DNA of 64,000 nt from CAVRCA01 sp965218045. Lineage in GTDB: Bacteria > Pseudomonadota > Alphaproteobacteria > Acetobacterales > Acetobacteraceae. Under the pieces are notes generated by a model. The model saw only the letters and a list, made by a program, of their open reading frames with translations. It was not told where the DNA came from and searched no databases. The stretch spans positions 62,001 to 126,000 of the forward strand of contig CBDCJX010000009.1 in NCBI GenBank assembly GCA_965218045.1, read 5' to 3'. Positions 1 through 8,937 of the stretch are shown here, piece by piece (within the stretch, counting starts at the first letter, position 1; every line of letters starts with the position of its first letter). A program made the translations under genes and the position numbers.

Positions 1-116
1 GCGGCGGGCGGACGGCTTGGGTGGAGCGGATGCCTGGCGAGACGCCGGTGATGCATCCAATGGCGCGATCTCAACCTGGTCCATTCGCGGACACCTGAGT
101 CCCTGCTCAGCCCTGT

Positions 117-617
117 TCAGCCTGTCTCGGTAACCCGATGGACGATCCGCTCCAGACCTTCAATCGTGTCCTGATAGAACGAGTCCAGCGCCTCCAGGCG
201 TCGTTGCGCCCCCGATCGCTCGGGTGGCAGGGCTACCCTGGTTCGGCGCACCACCTCCTGCGCCTTCGCCATCCGCTCCATCGAGCCGCGAAGCAGCCGA
301 ACGTAGGGATCATGGGCGAGGCGGAAGTAGTCCTGCCGCTCTCCCGGATGCGAGACGCGCTCGATGATGCCGAGCTGCTCGAGCAGCCGCGTGTTGGTGC
401 TGATGCTGCCGCGGCTAACCTGGAGCTGGTTCGCCAACTCGTTAAAGCTGAACGGTCCCTCCTCGATGATCAGCTTGCCCATGATACGCCCGGCGATGCG
501 CGGCAGTCCGTCGGCCTGGGCGACAACGCCCATGCGCTCAGCGAACTCCTGGACAACGGTGTCACTGTCGGAGTGATGGGCTGGGTGAACCGGCATGCCG
601 TCAAGCTGGGGCGGCAT
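117..617 (-). CDS. GbsR/MarR-type winged-helix transcriptional regulator
   Basis: A 166-residue putative DNA-binding regulator of the MarR/GbsR class. A helix-turn-helix lies at about residues 58-84 (FNELANQLQVSRGSIS), followed by a wing (ERVSHPGERQDYFRL) and a helical C-terminus suited to dimerisation. The ATG at 617 is used. It lies 106 bases downstream of, and on the same strand as, the TRAP solute-binding protein gene, so it may control that gene; this is inference only. GbsR-type members often sense osmolytes or small aromatics, but the ligand cannot be read from the sequence. Confidence 0.85.
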   Translation of the reverse strand: MPPQLDGMPVHPAHHSDSDTVVQEFAERMGVVAQADGLPRIAGRIMGKLIIEEGPFSFNELANQLQVSRGSISTNTRLLEQLGIIERVSHPGERQDYFRLAHDPYVRLLRGSMERMAKAQEVVRRTRVALPPERSGAQRRLEALDSFYQDTIEGLERIVHRVTETG

Positions 618-723
618 GCCCGTTTAGTCAAGACAGAACCATCTAAACAAACGGGCCAGCTCAAGGAGAGCCGAGGCGGCGAGCAGTGTTCCGTGCGATC
701 CCCTCGGCTGGCCGTCGAACTCG

Positions 724-1728
724 TCAGCTATCCTGGATGCGTGCGACGCGGTCGGCGCCGAAGCGCCGAGCGGCCAATTCGATCACGGGCTTGGCCTTTG
801 CCGCGAGCGCGGCGCGGTCGACATCGCTGATGATTTGCATGCCGTCATTTCGCAACTGTTCGAGACCCTGATCCTCCCCCGACGACCCGGCATCTCTTGA
901 GGCTTGCGCGCCAATCACCGCGCAACGTCGGAGCGCGTCGGCTTGATCCGCGCTCATACCTTCGAACAGATCGGGTGAGGCGAGGAAGAACGCGGCGCTG
1001 TAGGCGTGTGCCGTCAGGTTGAGGCAGCGCTGAACCTGTGCGAATCGGGTCGCCACGATCGTGGCGATGGGGTTCTCTTGTGCCGCGAAGCGCCCGGTGC
1101 GAAGCGCCTCATAGACTTGCGGGAACGGCAACGTCTCCGGATTGGCGCCAAGTGCGACGAAACCCTGCCGCATCATCTCCGATTGCGGCACGCGAATGCG
1201 CAGTCCCTTGAGATCGTCCGGGTGCCGAATGGGGCGGTTCGCGGTGACATGGCGGACACCGTTCTCGCCCCAGGCAAGCAAGCCGAGATCCTGACGCGCC
1301 AGCAGTTCCACGTATTCCGCGCCGACCGGTCCGTCCAACGTGGCGCGCGCGTGCGCCGCGTCACGGAACAGGAATGGTGCGTCGAACAGTGCGAGCTCAG
1401 GCACCAGACCCGCCACCACGTTGGAGGCGGCGAATACCAGATCGACGGCGCCCGCGGCACACGCGCGGACCATCTCGACCTCGCCGCCAAGTTCGCCGTT
1501 GGCGTGAACCTCGACGCTGATGTGCTCGGCGAGGACTGGCGTATTGCTCGCCGCCGCGGCGAAGGCCAGACATGCTTGCCCGGGTGCGGAGTGCGCCGGA
1601 TTGACCACGCCAAGTCGCAGAACACGCCGACGTTCTGTCGCGCGAACGATGGCCGGTGCAAACAGCAATCCGCTCGTACCGATAACGCAATAGGCGAGCG
1701 CGTGGCGACGCGTGGTAATGATGCTCAT
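724..1728 (-). CDS. TRAP transporter solute-binding protein, DctP family
   Basis: A 334-residue periplasmic substrate-binding subunit of a tripartite ATP-independent (TRAP) transporter. The N-terminus carries an RR-containing signal (TTRRHALAYCVIGTSG) that could be Tat-type. DctP-family landmarks are present: LKGLRIRVPQSEMM and ALGANPETLPFPQVYEAL, with the FAAQENPI segment near the ligand pocket. I chose the ATG at 1728 because the signal peptide starts there; an in-frame start at 1770 would add 14 residues. No DctQ or DctM membrane subunits lie nearby in the window, so it is an orphan here or its partners lie elsewhere. It is followed by a MarR/GbsR gene on the same strand. Confidence 0.88.
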   Translation of the reverse strand: MSIITTRRHALAYCVIGTSGLLFAPAIVRATERRRVLRLGVVNPAHSAPGQACLAFAAAASNTPVLAEHISVEVHANGELGGEVEMVRACAAGAVDLVFAASNVVAGLVPELALFDAPFLFRDAAHARATLDGPVGAEYVELLARQDLGLLAWGENGVRHVTANRPIRHPDDLKGLRIRVPQSEMMRQGFVALGANPETLPFPQVYEALRTGRFAAQENPIATIVATRFAQVQRCLNLTAHAYSAAFFLASPDLFEGMSADQADALRRCAVIGAQASRDAGSSGEDQGLEQLRNDGMQIISDVDRAALAAKAKPVIELAARRFGADRVARIQDS

Positions 1729-1870
1729 GGCCGATTTCCAGTAGTGCGACGGCATCGTCGCACGCATCAATGAGCAATACGTAAAGCGATTCGGTCGTTC
1801 GCGCGATACGCGTCCAGAGCGGTCGGAACCAATCCAGGCGGCAGATTAATCGTTTAAAAACTGGATCGGG

Positions 1871-1876
1871 TATAAA
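1871..1876 (+). promoter_or_regulatory. Possible -10 element ahead of the GGDEF-EAL gene
   Basis: TATAAA stands 36 bases before the ATG at 1912, in a short AT-richer patch of the divergent intergenic region between the TRAP gene and the c-di-GMP gene. No convincing -35 hexamer lies 16-18 bases upstream, so this is a weak promoter guess. Confidence 0.25.
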
Positions 1877-1911
1877 GACAGAGCGAAGATCGTTTCAGGA
1901 CAGCTTGCTTC

Positions 1912-4704
1912 ATGGCTGCAATAGATCGTCGCTGGTACGCCCCTGTCCTAAATGCCGCTTCAGCTCTGACCTCGAAGGAGTGCCGGCACGGGTCCGGCTG
2001 GACGGGCAAGCTCGCCGCCTTGCGGCGGGCTGGCGGCCTGTTCTCGGCCCTGCCACGCTCCATGCGAACGCGCATCGTGCTCGGATCCCTTGTATTGCTC
2101 GCCCTCCAGCTTGGAGTGGCGTTCGCGGTCTGGCGCGCCGACAATCGCCTGGAAATCGCGATGGCCAAGGATGTCGAGGCAAGCGCCGCCGGCACGAGGT
2201 TGTCGCGCGTGCAAACGGCATTCGGGCAAGCGCGTTTGCGCCTGTTCGACTACTTGCGTACCGGCGGCGCGGCCGAGCGAGCCGCGGTCGACGAGAAACT
2301 GGCGGCGCTGGGCGTTGTGGCAAGCCAGATGCAAGCGCCCGACTTCGCGGGGAGCCTGCCGTTGAGCGGAGCTATCGAGCGAGGTCGACAGGCATTGTCC
2401 GCCGTCGTGCGGGCGGTGGAAACACGCCGGGTGGCCACGGCGAGCCTGGACGAAGCCTCGGCCGAACTGGGCAACCTCACCGAAGCGATTGCCTTGTACA
2501 CCGTAGGTACGACCACCTCCTCGACTGTCAGCGCGGCGATCCCGGTCGTTTCGATCGTCGGGTCCCTACTTGTCGCAAGCGGGCACTATGCACAGAGCGA
2601 GGATGCGCGATCGGCCGACATCGCACGGACCGACCTGGATCTGGCACGCCGGCGCCTGGCGGATTTGCACCGGGTCGTTCAAGGCGGCACGCGCCGATTG
2701 CAACGCTTGATGATCCTGCAGGGGAAGGCGTTCGACAATTTGGGGACTTCTCTGACTGGCATCGCCCTGGCGCTGGAGGCTAGACAAAACAGCCTCGCCG
2801 CGCTGGAGGCGGTTACATCGGAGGCGGTCAGGAGCCTGGCCGCCGAAGCGGCGGTGATCGCGACTGAACGGGAGCGACGCCACAGTGAGATGCTCGCGGC
2901 CAGATTGACGGTGCGCAATACCGTTCTCGGAGCAACCGTTGCATCCTTGGGTCTCGGCCTGATGCTGTCCTGGTTGATCGGTATCGAGCGCCGGCGCAGC
3001 GCGGCAAACCTCAAGGAGACCAACCTCCACTTCGACTCCGCCCTGAACAACATGTCTCAGGGGCTCTGCATGTACGATGCCGAAGACCGACTCCAGGTGT
3101 TCAACAATCGCTTTTGCGAGCTCTACGGCGTCAGACCGGAGCAACTGCGGCACGGCATGAGCTTTCGGCAACTGGCCGAGATGGGCGCGGCTTTAGGATA
3201 TTACGGCGGCAAGAGTGCCGACGAGATCGTCGCCGAGCGGGTCCGGTTCCGGGCCCAAAACGAGTCCGGCTCGTTCATCCAGCAGCTTCGCCCTGACCTG
3301 CTGATCGAGATCTCCGTGGCGGCGATGACGACCGGCGGCTGGGTCGCCACGTTTGGGGACATTACCGAACAGCGGCGCAGCCAGATGCAGATCGAGCACA
3401 TGGCGCATCACGACGCGCTGACCGATCTGCCCAATCGCGTGCTGTTTCATGAACGCATGGAACAGGCCCTGACCCAAGTCGAGCGCGGTGGCCAGATGGC
3501 GGTCATGTGCCTCGATCTGGACCAGTTTAAAGCGGTCAATGACACGCTCGGTCACCCGATCGGCGACGCCTTGTTGCGCGCCGTCGCCGAACGTCTGCTC
3601 AGCTCCGTGCGAGACACCGATACCGTCGCCCGTCTCGGCGGCGACGAATTCGCCATTCTGCAGATTGACCTGCAGCGACCCGACGAGGCCAGCGCGCTGG
3701 CGGCTCGCCTGGTGGCGATCATCGCCGAGCCCTATGAGCTGCAAGGCCACCATGTGGTGGTCGGCACCTCGATTGGCGTGACCTTGTCACCGCAAGACGC
3801 CACCAGCGCCGACAGGTTGCTGAAGAACGCCGACATAGCGCTGTACCGCGCCAAGGCCGATGGTCGTGGCACGTATTGTTTCTTCGAGCCGGACATGGAT
3901 CTCCGGCTGCAAGCCCGTCGCGAGCTAGAGATCGACTTGCGTCAGGCGCTGGAGAACCAGGAGTTCGAGCTGCATTATCAGCCACTCGTTTCGCTTTGCT
4001 CCAATCGCATCAGCGGTTTCGAGGCGCTGTTGCGCTGGAATCATCCGCGACGCGGGACGGTATCGCCAGTCACGTTCATTCCCTTGGCGGAAGAAATGGG
4101 ATTGATCATTCCGGTGGGCGAGTGGGTCCTGCGCGCCGCGTGCCTCGCCGCCGCCCGTTGGCCAAGCAGCCACGGCGATGCCGTGCGAGTCGCGGTCAAC
4201 CTGTCCGCCGTCCAGTTCAAATCCAACAATCTGGTGCAGGGCGTCGTCGACGCGCTCGAACAATCCGGCTTGCCAGCGCATCGTTTGGAGTTGGAGATCA
4301 CCGAATCGGTGATGTTGCAAGACAGCGATGCGACGTTGGCCGTGCTGCATCAGTTGCGTGGCCTGGGAATCCGCATCTGCATGGATGATTTCGGAACCGG
4401 GTATTCCTCGCTGAGCTATCTGCGCCGCTTTCCCTTCGACAAGATCAAGATCGACCAGTCATTCGTGCGCGGCATGTCCGACCGGGAAGACGCCCTGGCG
4501 ATCATCCGGGCGATCACTGGACTGGGCAAGCACCTCGGCATGTCGACCACGGCCGAGGGTGTGGAGACCGAGGACCAGTTGGCGGCGCTGCGCCGGGAAG
4601 GCTGCACCGAGGCACAGGGTTATCTGTTCAGCCGCCCGAGACCGGCACACGAGATTGCCGGGCTGCTCATGCAGCCGCCCGCCGCCGATCTGCAAGCGGC
4701 GTAG
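1912..4704 (+). CDS. Membrane PAS-GGDEF-EAL c-di-GMP cyclase/phosphodiesterase
   Basis: A 930-residue inner-membrane enzyme of cyclic di-GMP turnover. In order: a membrane helix at about 51-74, a long helical sensor region, a second membrane helix around 335-355, a PAS-like domain at about 370-485, GGDEF at about 495-655 and EAL at about 670-915. The GGDEF motif is intact at 576-580. An RxxD (RDTD) sits exactly five residues before it, matching a product-inhibition I-site. The EAL motif is intact at 704-706, and DDFGTGYSS (from 825) and EGVETEDQ are also kept, so both activities are plausible. The first ATG (1912) is used; an ATG at 2062 directly before the first membrane helix is an alternative. 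Confidence 0.93.
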   Translation: MAAIDRRWYAPVLNAASALTSKECRHGSGWTGKLAALRRAGGLFSALPRSMRTRIVLGSLVLLALQLGVAFAVWRADNRLEIAMAKDVEASAAGTRLSRVQTAFGQARLRLFDYLRTGGAAERAAVDEKLAALGVVASQMQAPDFAGSLPLSGAIERGRQALSAVVRAVETRRVATASLDEASAELGNLTEAIALYTVGTTTSSTVSAAIPVVSIVGSLLVASGHYAQSEDARSADIARTDLDLARRRLADLHRVVQGGTRRLQRLMILQGKAFDNLGTSLTGIALALEARQNSLAALEAVTSEAVRSLAAEAAVIATERERRHSEMLAARLTVRNTVLGATVASLGLGLMLSWLIGIERRRSAANLKETNLHFDSALNNMSQGLCMYDAEDRLQVFNNRFCELYGVRPEQLRHGMSFRQLAEMGAALGYYGGKSADEIVAERVRFRAQNESGSFIQQLRPDLLIEISVAAMTTGGWVATFGDITEQRRSQMQIEHMAHHDALTDLPNRVLFHERMEQALTQVERGGQMAVMCLDLDQFKAVNDTLGHPIGDALLRAVAERLLSSVRDTDTVARLGGDEFAILQIDLQRPDEASALAARLVAIIAEPYELQGHHVVVGTSIGVTLSPQDATSADRLLKNADIALYRAKADGRGTYCFFEPDMDLRLQARRELEIDLRQALENQEFELHYQPLVSLCSNRISGFEALLRWNHPRRGTVSPVTFIPLAEEMGLIIPVGEWVLRAACLAAARWPSSHGDAVRVAVNLSAVQFKSNNLVQGVVDALEQSGLPAHRLELEITESVMLQDSDATLAVLHQLRGLGIRICMDDFGTGYSSLSYLRRFPFDKIKIDQSFVRGMSDREDALAIIRAITGLGKHLGMSTTAEGVETEDQLAALRREGCTEAQGYLFSRPRPAHEIAGLLMQPPAADLQAA

Positions 4705-4763
4705 CAGGGAGCGCCCTCGCACCGATCCTCTCCGCCAGCGCGAACGCAATCATCCCGGCGAGC

Positions 4764-4790
4764 ACGTCGGACCGTAGGCTTGCCCGACGT
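4764..4790. repeat. Short inverted repeat downstream of the GGDEF-EAL gene
   Basis: ACGTCGG (4764-4770) pairs with CCGACGT (4784-4790) across a 13-base loop. There is no T-run, so it is not a standard intrinsic terminator. It lies in the 157-base stretch between the c-di-GMP gene and the IS630 remnant, where I see no gene. Confidence 0.3.
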
Positions 4791-4861
4791 CGGCGCCCTC
4801 CCTCGAGGGGAGATGCCTGCGGCTCCGTGACGGCATGCCGGACTGCCGAGGCTCTCAACTC

Positions 4862-5275
4862 CCCACCTCCAGGACGTCTTCCATGCCGGCTACGACGGCG
4901 GCGTTGGCCTCGGGCGGGATGACCCACTGCTTCCGGAGATGGGGCTTGAGCGTGTTTTTTGAGCATCCGCCCGATCGTGTTGTCACTGGCGCGCGCGACA
5001 ATGTTCAGTTCCACCACCGCCGTCTCCAACAGTTGCAGGGTCCATCGTGAACGCCCCTTGGGCGGTTCGGAACAGGCGAGCGCGATCGGCTTGGCCTCGG
5101 CGACACCGTCGAAGACGCGCTTTCTGGCTGACCGTGGGGAATGCTTGCGGATCAGCGCGGCGTCCACTTCGCCTTCCACCAATTGTTGGCGGGTGCGGGC
5201 GACCGCCACTTCGGTGCGGCCCGGTGCGACGGGAGACGCTTGCCCCATCGGCATCAACCTGGCCCGCCAGCGGAC
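4862..5275 (-). pseudogene. IS630-family transposase remnant, frameshifted and truncated
   Basis: The minus strand encodes a clear IS630-family N-terminal half: an HTH-like part (TEVAVARTRQQLVEGEVDAA), then FDGVAEAKPIALACS, GRSRWTLQLL and GRMLKK. At the six-T run 4955-4960 (AAAAAA on the coding strand) the reading shifts. In the next frame it continues as NTLKPHLRKQWVIPPEANA and AGMEDVLEV before a stop near 4862. The catalytic DDE half is absent and the first residues are missing. Remnant ends were placed where family resemblance fades. No terminal inverted repeats were recognised. It is an inactive fossil of an element. Confidence 0.8.
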
Positions 5276-5620
5276 TCAGGCGATCGCCCGGCGGGTGGGC
5301 CTACCGAAATGGACCACCTCGCCTCGGCTCTGAGGCGCGGCGATCTCGGCCAGCGCGGCGTGTTCCTCGTTGATCCAGGCGGCCTCGGGTCGAGAGCGCC
5401 GAGCCTGAAAATACACCTCTTCGTTGTCCGCAACGTCTTTCAGGCGCGCCAGCAGGCGCCGGTCGAGCGATACCAGCTCGGTCGGCGCGGCGACGGGGTC
5501 CACGCCACGCCCCTCCGGACGCTCGGCCAGGAGTGCACGCATCTGGCGCTGCACCAGGGTGTGCAGAAAGGCAATCTCCGCGGACGACAACTGAACCAGG
5601 TGACGGGGCGTGGTTTTCAT
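5276..5620 (-). CDS. Hypothetical protein beside the IS630 remnant
   Basis: A 114-residue reading frame from the ATG at 5620 (MKTTPRHLVQLSSAEIAFLH). It is mostly helical and charged, with no signal peptide, membrane segment or motif I recognise. Its stop codon abuts the IS630 remnant, so the C-terminus may have been altered by insertion or deletion. A longer in-frame start at 5728 exists but adds low-complexity residues. The codon pattern is compatible with a gene, but expression is uncertain and it may be a remnant itself. Confidence 0.4.
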   Translation of the reverse strand: MKTTPRHLVQLSSAEIAFLHTLVQRQMRALLAERPEGRGVDPVAAPTELVSLDRRLLARLKDVADNEEVYFQARRSRPEAAWINEEHAALAEIAAPQSRGEVVHFGRPTRRAIA

Positions 5621-5744
5621 CTCGGGCACCTGCCGATGAAGGTACGTCCCCCGGCGGTCCCGTGGCGCAGGCCCGTCGGAGCCGATGCGAATCGCATCGG
5701 CTCCATTAAGCTCGCGAAACGCTTTCAACCCATTAACGACGGCG

Positions 5745-6173
5745 CTACTCGCCGCCCTTGGTCAGCTGGCCGCGGATCTCGCCGCCCGGATGCGCCTTGG
5801 TGTGCACGTTGGCATACCACTTGCCCGCCATCAGGTCGGCCATCTGCTGGTCGGTGAGAGTGGCGCTCCCCTTGAACGGACTCGTGGGATTGTTGCCCCA
5901 CGGCACCACCACGCCGGCATTGGCGCCAGGCGCGGCGGGGCCGTGGAAATGCGCCGCCGTCGCCGGCCCGGTCAGGTCGCGCCACTCGGCGCTATAGTTA
6001 AGCTTCTTGGTACTGCTATCCAGGGTTGCGTCCACCGTGCCGGTCCCCTTGCTCGTGTTGGGCGGCACCTCCTTGGCGCCGTCCATCGTCGTGTGGAACT
6101 TCATGGTCTCGGCCTGGACGCCGAACGAAATCAGTCCGACCGCGGCGGCGGCAAGCAAACTCATGCGGATCAT
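5745..6173 (-). CDS. Secreted CHRD-domain protein
   Basis: A 142-residue exported protein: a cleavable signal peptide at residues 1-21 (ending GVQA), then a single CHRD domain. Typical features are KEVPPN near the domain start, AEWRDLTGPATAAHFHGPA in the middle and YANVHTKAHPGGEIRGQL at the end. CHRD domains are named after chordin; their bacterial role is not defined, and I assign no activity. The ATG at 6173 has an AAGGGA Shine-Dalgarno sequence upstream. It is transcribed divergently from zwf. Confidence 0.88.
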   Translation of the reverse strand: MIRMSLLAAAAVGLISFGVQAETMKFHTTMDGAKEVPPNTSKGTGTVDATLDSSTKKLNYSAEWRDLTGPATAAHFHGPAAPGANAGVVVPWGNNPTSPFKGSATLTDQQMADLMAGKWYANVHTKAHPGGEIRGQLTKGGE

Positions 6174-6317
6174 CGGTTCTTCCCTTGTAACGGTTAGCAG
6201 TCACAACTCGGCACGCCGGCAAGGGTTGCGTGACCAACCATTTGCGTCACCCGACGGTAATGCGCGCCATCCGACATTTCCGGGCGAACTGGGCTAAGCT
6301 CCCTCGCCGACGCCACA

Positions 6318-7829
6318 ATGCCTCTGGAGGGCCCTGGGGCGTCGCCAACAGACGAGGTGGCAGGTTTGAGAAAGATCGCGGCGGGAGTTGGTCCGAAGCA
6401 TCCACAAGTCGTCGTCCTGGTCGGCGCCACCGGTGATCTATCCAAGCGCAAGCTGTTGCCGGGGCTGTTCCACCTGTCGAGTGCGGGGTTCATCCCCGGA
6501 TGCCGCATCGTCGGCCTGTCGCTCGACGACATGGACGCCGACGGCCTGCGCAGGCTGGCGGGCGATGCGCTGAGCCAGTTCTCCATGCGCAAGGTGAACC
6601 AGGCCGACTGGGCCGCCTTCGCCGAGACCTTGGACTACGTGCCGATGGCCGCGGGTGCGAGCGCCCTGCGGGCGGCGGTGGAAAACGCCGAGCGGGCTCT
6701 GGGCGGCGAGAGCCGGCGCGTGCACTACCTCAGCGTGCCACCCGGCGCCGCGCTCTCGGCGGTCCGGCTGCTGGCCGAAGCCGAGCTGGTCGAGCAGTCC
6801 CGCATCATCATGGAAAAACCGTTCGGCACCGACCTGGAGAGTGCCAAGTCGCTAAATGCCAAGCTGCACGAGGTGTTCTCCGAAGACCAGATCTTTCGGA
6901 TCGACCACTTCCTCGGCAAGGAGCCGGCGCAGAATATCCTCGCCTTCCGCTTCGCCAACGGGCTGTTCGAGCCGATCTGGAACCGCAACTTCATCGACCA
7001 CGTGCAGATCGACGTCCCCGAGACCTTGAGCGTCGGCACGCGCTCAAAATTCTACGAGGAGACCGGCGCGTATCGCGACATGGTGGTCACGCATCTGTTC
7101 CAGATTCTCGCCTTCATGGCGATGGAACCGCCGACCGCCTTGGAGCCGGTGCCGATCAGCGAGGAGAAGAACAAGGTTTTTCGTAGCATGTTGCCGATCG
7201 AGGCGAAGGACGTGGTGCGCGGTCAATACACCGGCTACCGCTCCGAGGAGGGTGTCGACCCGGAATCGGACACTGAGACCTTCATCGCGCTGAAATGCTT
7301 GATCGACAATTGGCGCTGGGCCGGCGTGCCGTTCTTCCTGCGCACCGGCAAGCAGCTCGCGGAGGGCCAGCGGATCATCTCCATCGCCTTCCGCGAGCCG
7401 CCAAAAAGCATGTTCCCGGTGGGGTCGGGTGTCGGCGCGCAAGGCCCCGACCATCTGACGTTCGACCTCGCCGATGCCTCGAAGATGTCGTTGTCCTTCT
7501 ATGGCAAGCGCCCCGGACCGGGAATGCGGCTCGACAAGCTGAGCCTGCAATTCGCCATGAACGACACCGGCCGGGTCGGCGACGTGCTCGAAGCCTACGA
7601 GCGCCTGATCCTCGACGCGATGCGTGGCGACCACACCCTGTTCACCACCGCCAGCGGCATCGAACGGCTGTGGGAGGTCTCGATCCCGCTGCTGGAAGCG
7701 CCGCCACCGATCCGCCTCTACCCGCCGGGATCGTGGGGGCCGAAATCGATCCACCAGCTCGTCGCCCCACATGCTTGGCGCTTGCCCTTCGAGCGCGCCT
7801 GGCGCGACCCCACCCCGACCGACGGCTAG
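6318..7829 (+). CDS. zwf: Glucose-6-phosphate 1-dehydrogenase
   Basis: A 503-residue enzyme that oxidises glucose 6-phosphate to 6-phosphogluconolactone with NAD(P)+, feeding the pentose-phosphate or Entner-Doudoroff route. The dinucleotide-binding motif GATGDLSKRKLLP is near residue 35, MEKPFGTDL around 170, and the substrate/catalytic motif RIDHFLGKEPAQN around 195. Length matches the family. The ATG at 6318 is used; a TTG at 6366 would give a shorter N-terminus. Neighbours are the divergent CHRD gene and the convergent ychF, whose stop lies 6 bases away, so zwf appears to be a single-gene unit. Confidence 0.96.
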   Translation: MPLEGPGASPTDEVAGLRKIAAGVGPKHPQVVVLVGATGDLSKRKLLPGLFHLSSAGFIPGCRIVGLSLDDMDADGLRRLAGDALSQFSMRKVNQADWAAFAETLDYVPMAAGASALRAAVENAERALGGESRRVHYLSVPPGAALSAVRLLAEAELVEQSRIIMEKPFGTDLESAKSLNAKLHEVFSEDQIFRIDHFLGKEPAQNILAFRFANGLFEPIWNRNFIDHVQIDVPETLSVGTRSKFYEETGAYRDMVVTHLFQILAFMAMEPPTALEPVPISEEKNKVFRSMLPIEAKDVVRGQYTGYRSEEGVDPESDTETFIALKCLIDNWRWAGVPFFLRTGKQLAEGQRIISIAFREPPKSMFPVGSGVGAQGPDHLTFDLADASKMSLSFYGKRPGPGMRLDKLSLQFAMNDTGRVGDVLEAYERLILDAMRGDHTLFTTASGIERLWEVSIPLLEAPPPIRLYPPGSWGPKSIHQLVAPHAWRLPFERAWRDPTPTDG

Positions 7830-7835
7830 CCCGGA

Positions 7836-8930
7836 TTACACGTTGAAGCGGAACAGCAGCACGTCGCCGTCCTTGACGACGTATTCCTTGCCCTCGACCC
7901 GCATCCGCCCCGCCTCCTTGGCGCCGGCCTCGCCCTTGCATGCGACGTAGTCGTCGTAGGCGATGGTTTCGCAGGCAATGAAACCGCGCTCGAAATCGCC
8001 GTGGATCACGCCCGCGGCTTGCGGTGCCTTGGTGCCGCGCACGATGGTCCAGGCGCGCGTCTCCTTCGGCCCGACCGTGAAAAAAGTCACCAGGCCGAGC
8101 GTGTCGTAGCCGGCACGGATCACCCGATCGAGGCCGCTATCGTGCAGCCCGAGCCCCTCGAGGAACTCGGCCCGCTCGCCTTGCGGCAACTGGCTCACCT
8201 CCGCCTCGATCGCGGCCGAGACGATCACCGCGCGCGCGCCCTCCGCTCGGGCCCGCGCCTGGACGCGCTCGGCGTGGGCGTTGCCGGTCGCGGCGGCGTC
8301 CTCCTCGACATTGCAGACATAGATCACCGGCTTGGAAGTCAGCAATTGCAGCCGCTGCGCCGCGATCGCCTCGCCAGGCGGGATCGCGATGCGCGCCGGC
8401 CTGCCCGCCTGCAACGCGGCGGTGATCGGCTCGATCAGCGCGAGCTGCGCCGCACTCTCCTTGTCACCGCCACGGGCGCGCTTCTGCAACCCGAGCACGC
8501 GCCGCTCCAGACTGTCGAGATCGGCAAGCATCAGCTCGGTCTCCACCGTCTCGGCGTCGCGCACCGGGTCGACGCTGCCCTCGACATGGGTGACGTCCGG
8601 GTCCTCGAAGCAACGCAGCACGTGGATGATGGCGTCTACCTCGCGAATGTTGGCGAGGAACTGGTTGCCCAACCCCTCGCCCTTCGAAGCGCCGCGCACC
8701 AGACCCGCGATATCGAGGAATTCGAGGCTGGTCGGCACGATCTTCGCCGACTTGCCGATCGCGGCCAGCGCGTCGAGGCGCGGGTCGGGCACCGCGACCC
8801 GGCCGAGATTGGGCTCGATGGTGCAGAACGGATAGTTCGCCGCCTGCGCCGCCACCGTCGCGGTCAACGCATTGAACAAGGTCGACTTGCCGACATTGGG
8901 CAAGCCGACGATCCCGCAGTTGAAACCCAT
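7836..8930 (-). CDS. ychF: Ribosome-associated ATPase/GTPase YchF
   Basis: A 364-residue Obg-family P-loop protein (OLA1/YchF). The G1 loop GLPNVGKSTLFN is at the N-terminus, DIAGLVRGASKGEGLGNQFL is the G3 region, and the usual NKxD is replaced by NVEE (VCNVEED), the change linked to ATP preference. A C-terminal TGS domain ends in GDVLLFRFNV. It binds ribosomes and takes part in stress responses in other bacteria. The stop of pth lies 7 bases upstream, so the two are very likely co-transcribed as rplY-pth-ychF. Confidence 0.96.
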   Translation of the reverse strand: MGFNCGIVGLPNVGKSTLFNALTATVAAQAANYPFCTIEPNLGRVAVPDPRLDALAAIGKSAKIVPTSLEFLDIAGLVRGASKGEGLGNQFLANIREVDAIIHVLRCFEDPDVTHVEGSVDPVRDAETVETELMLADLDSLERRVLGLQKRARGGDKESAAQLALIEPITAALQAGRPARIAIPPGEAIAAQRLQLLTSKPVIYVCNVEEDAAATGNAHAERVQARARAEGARAVIVSAAIEAEVSQLPQGERAEFLEGLGLHDSGLDRVIRAGYDTLGLVTFFTVGPKETRAWTIVRGTKAPQAAGVIHGDFERGFIACETIAYDDYVACKGEAGAKEAGRMRVEGKEYVVKDGDVLLFRFNV

Positions 8931-8937
8931 TGCCGCG

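Noticed and set aside
1..116. Left-edge sequence before the MarR/GbsR gene
   Set aside because: No gene or clear signal was found in it.
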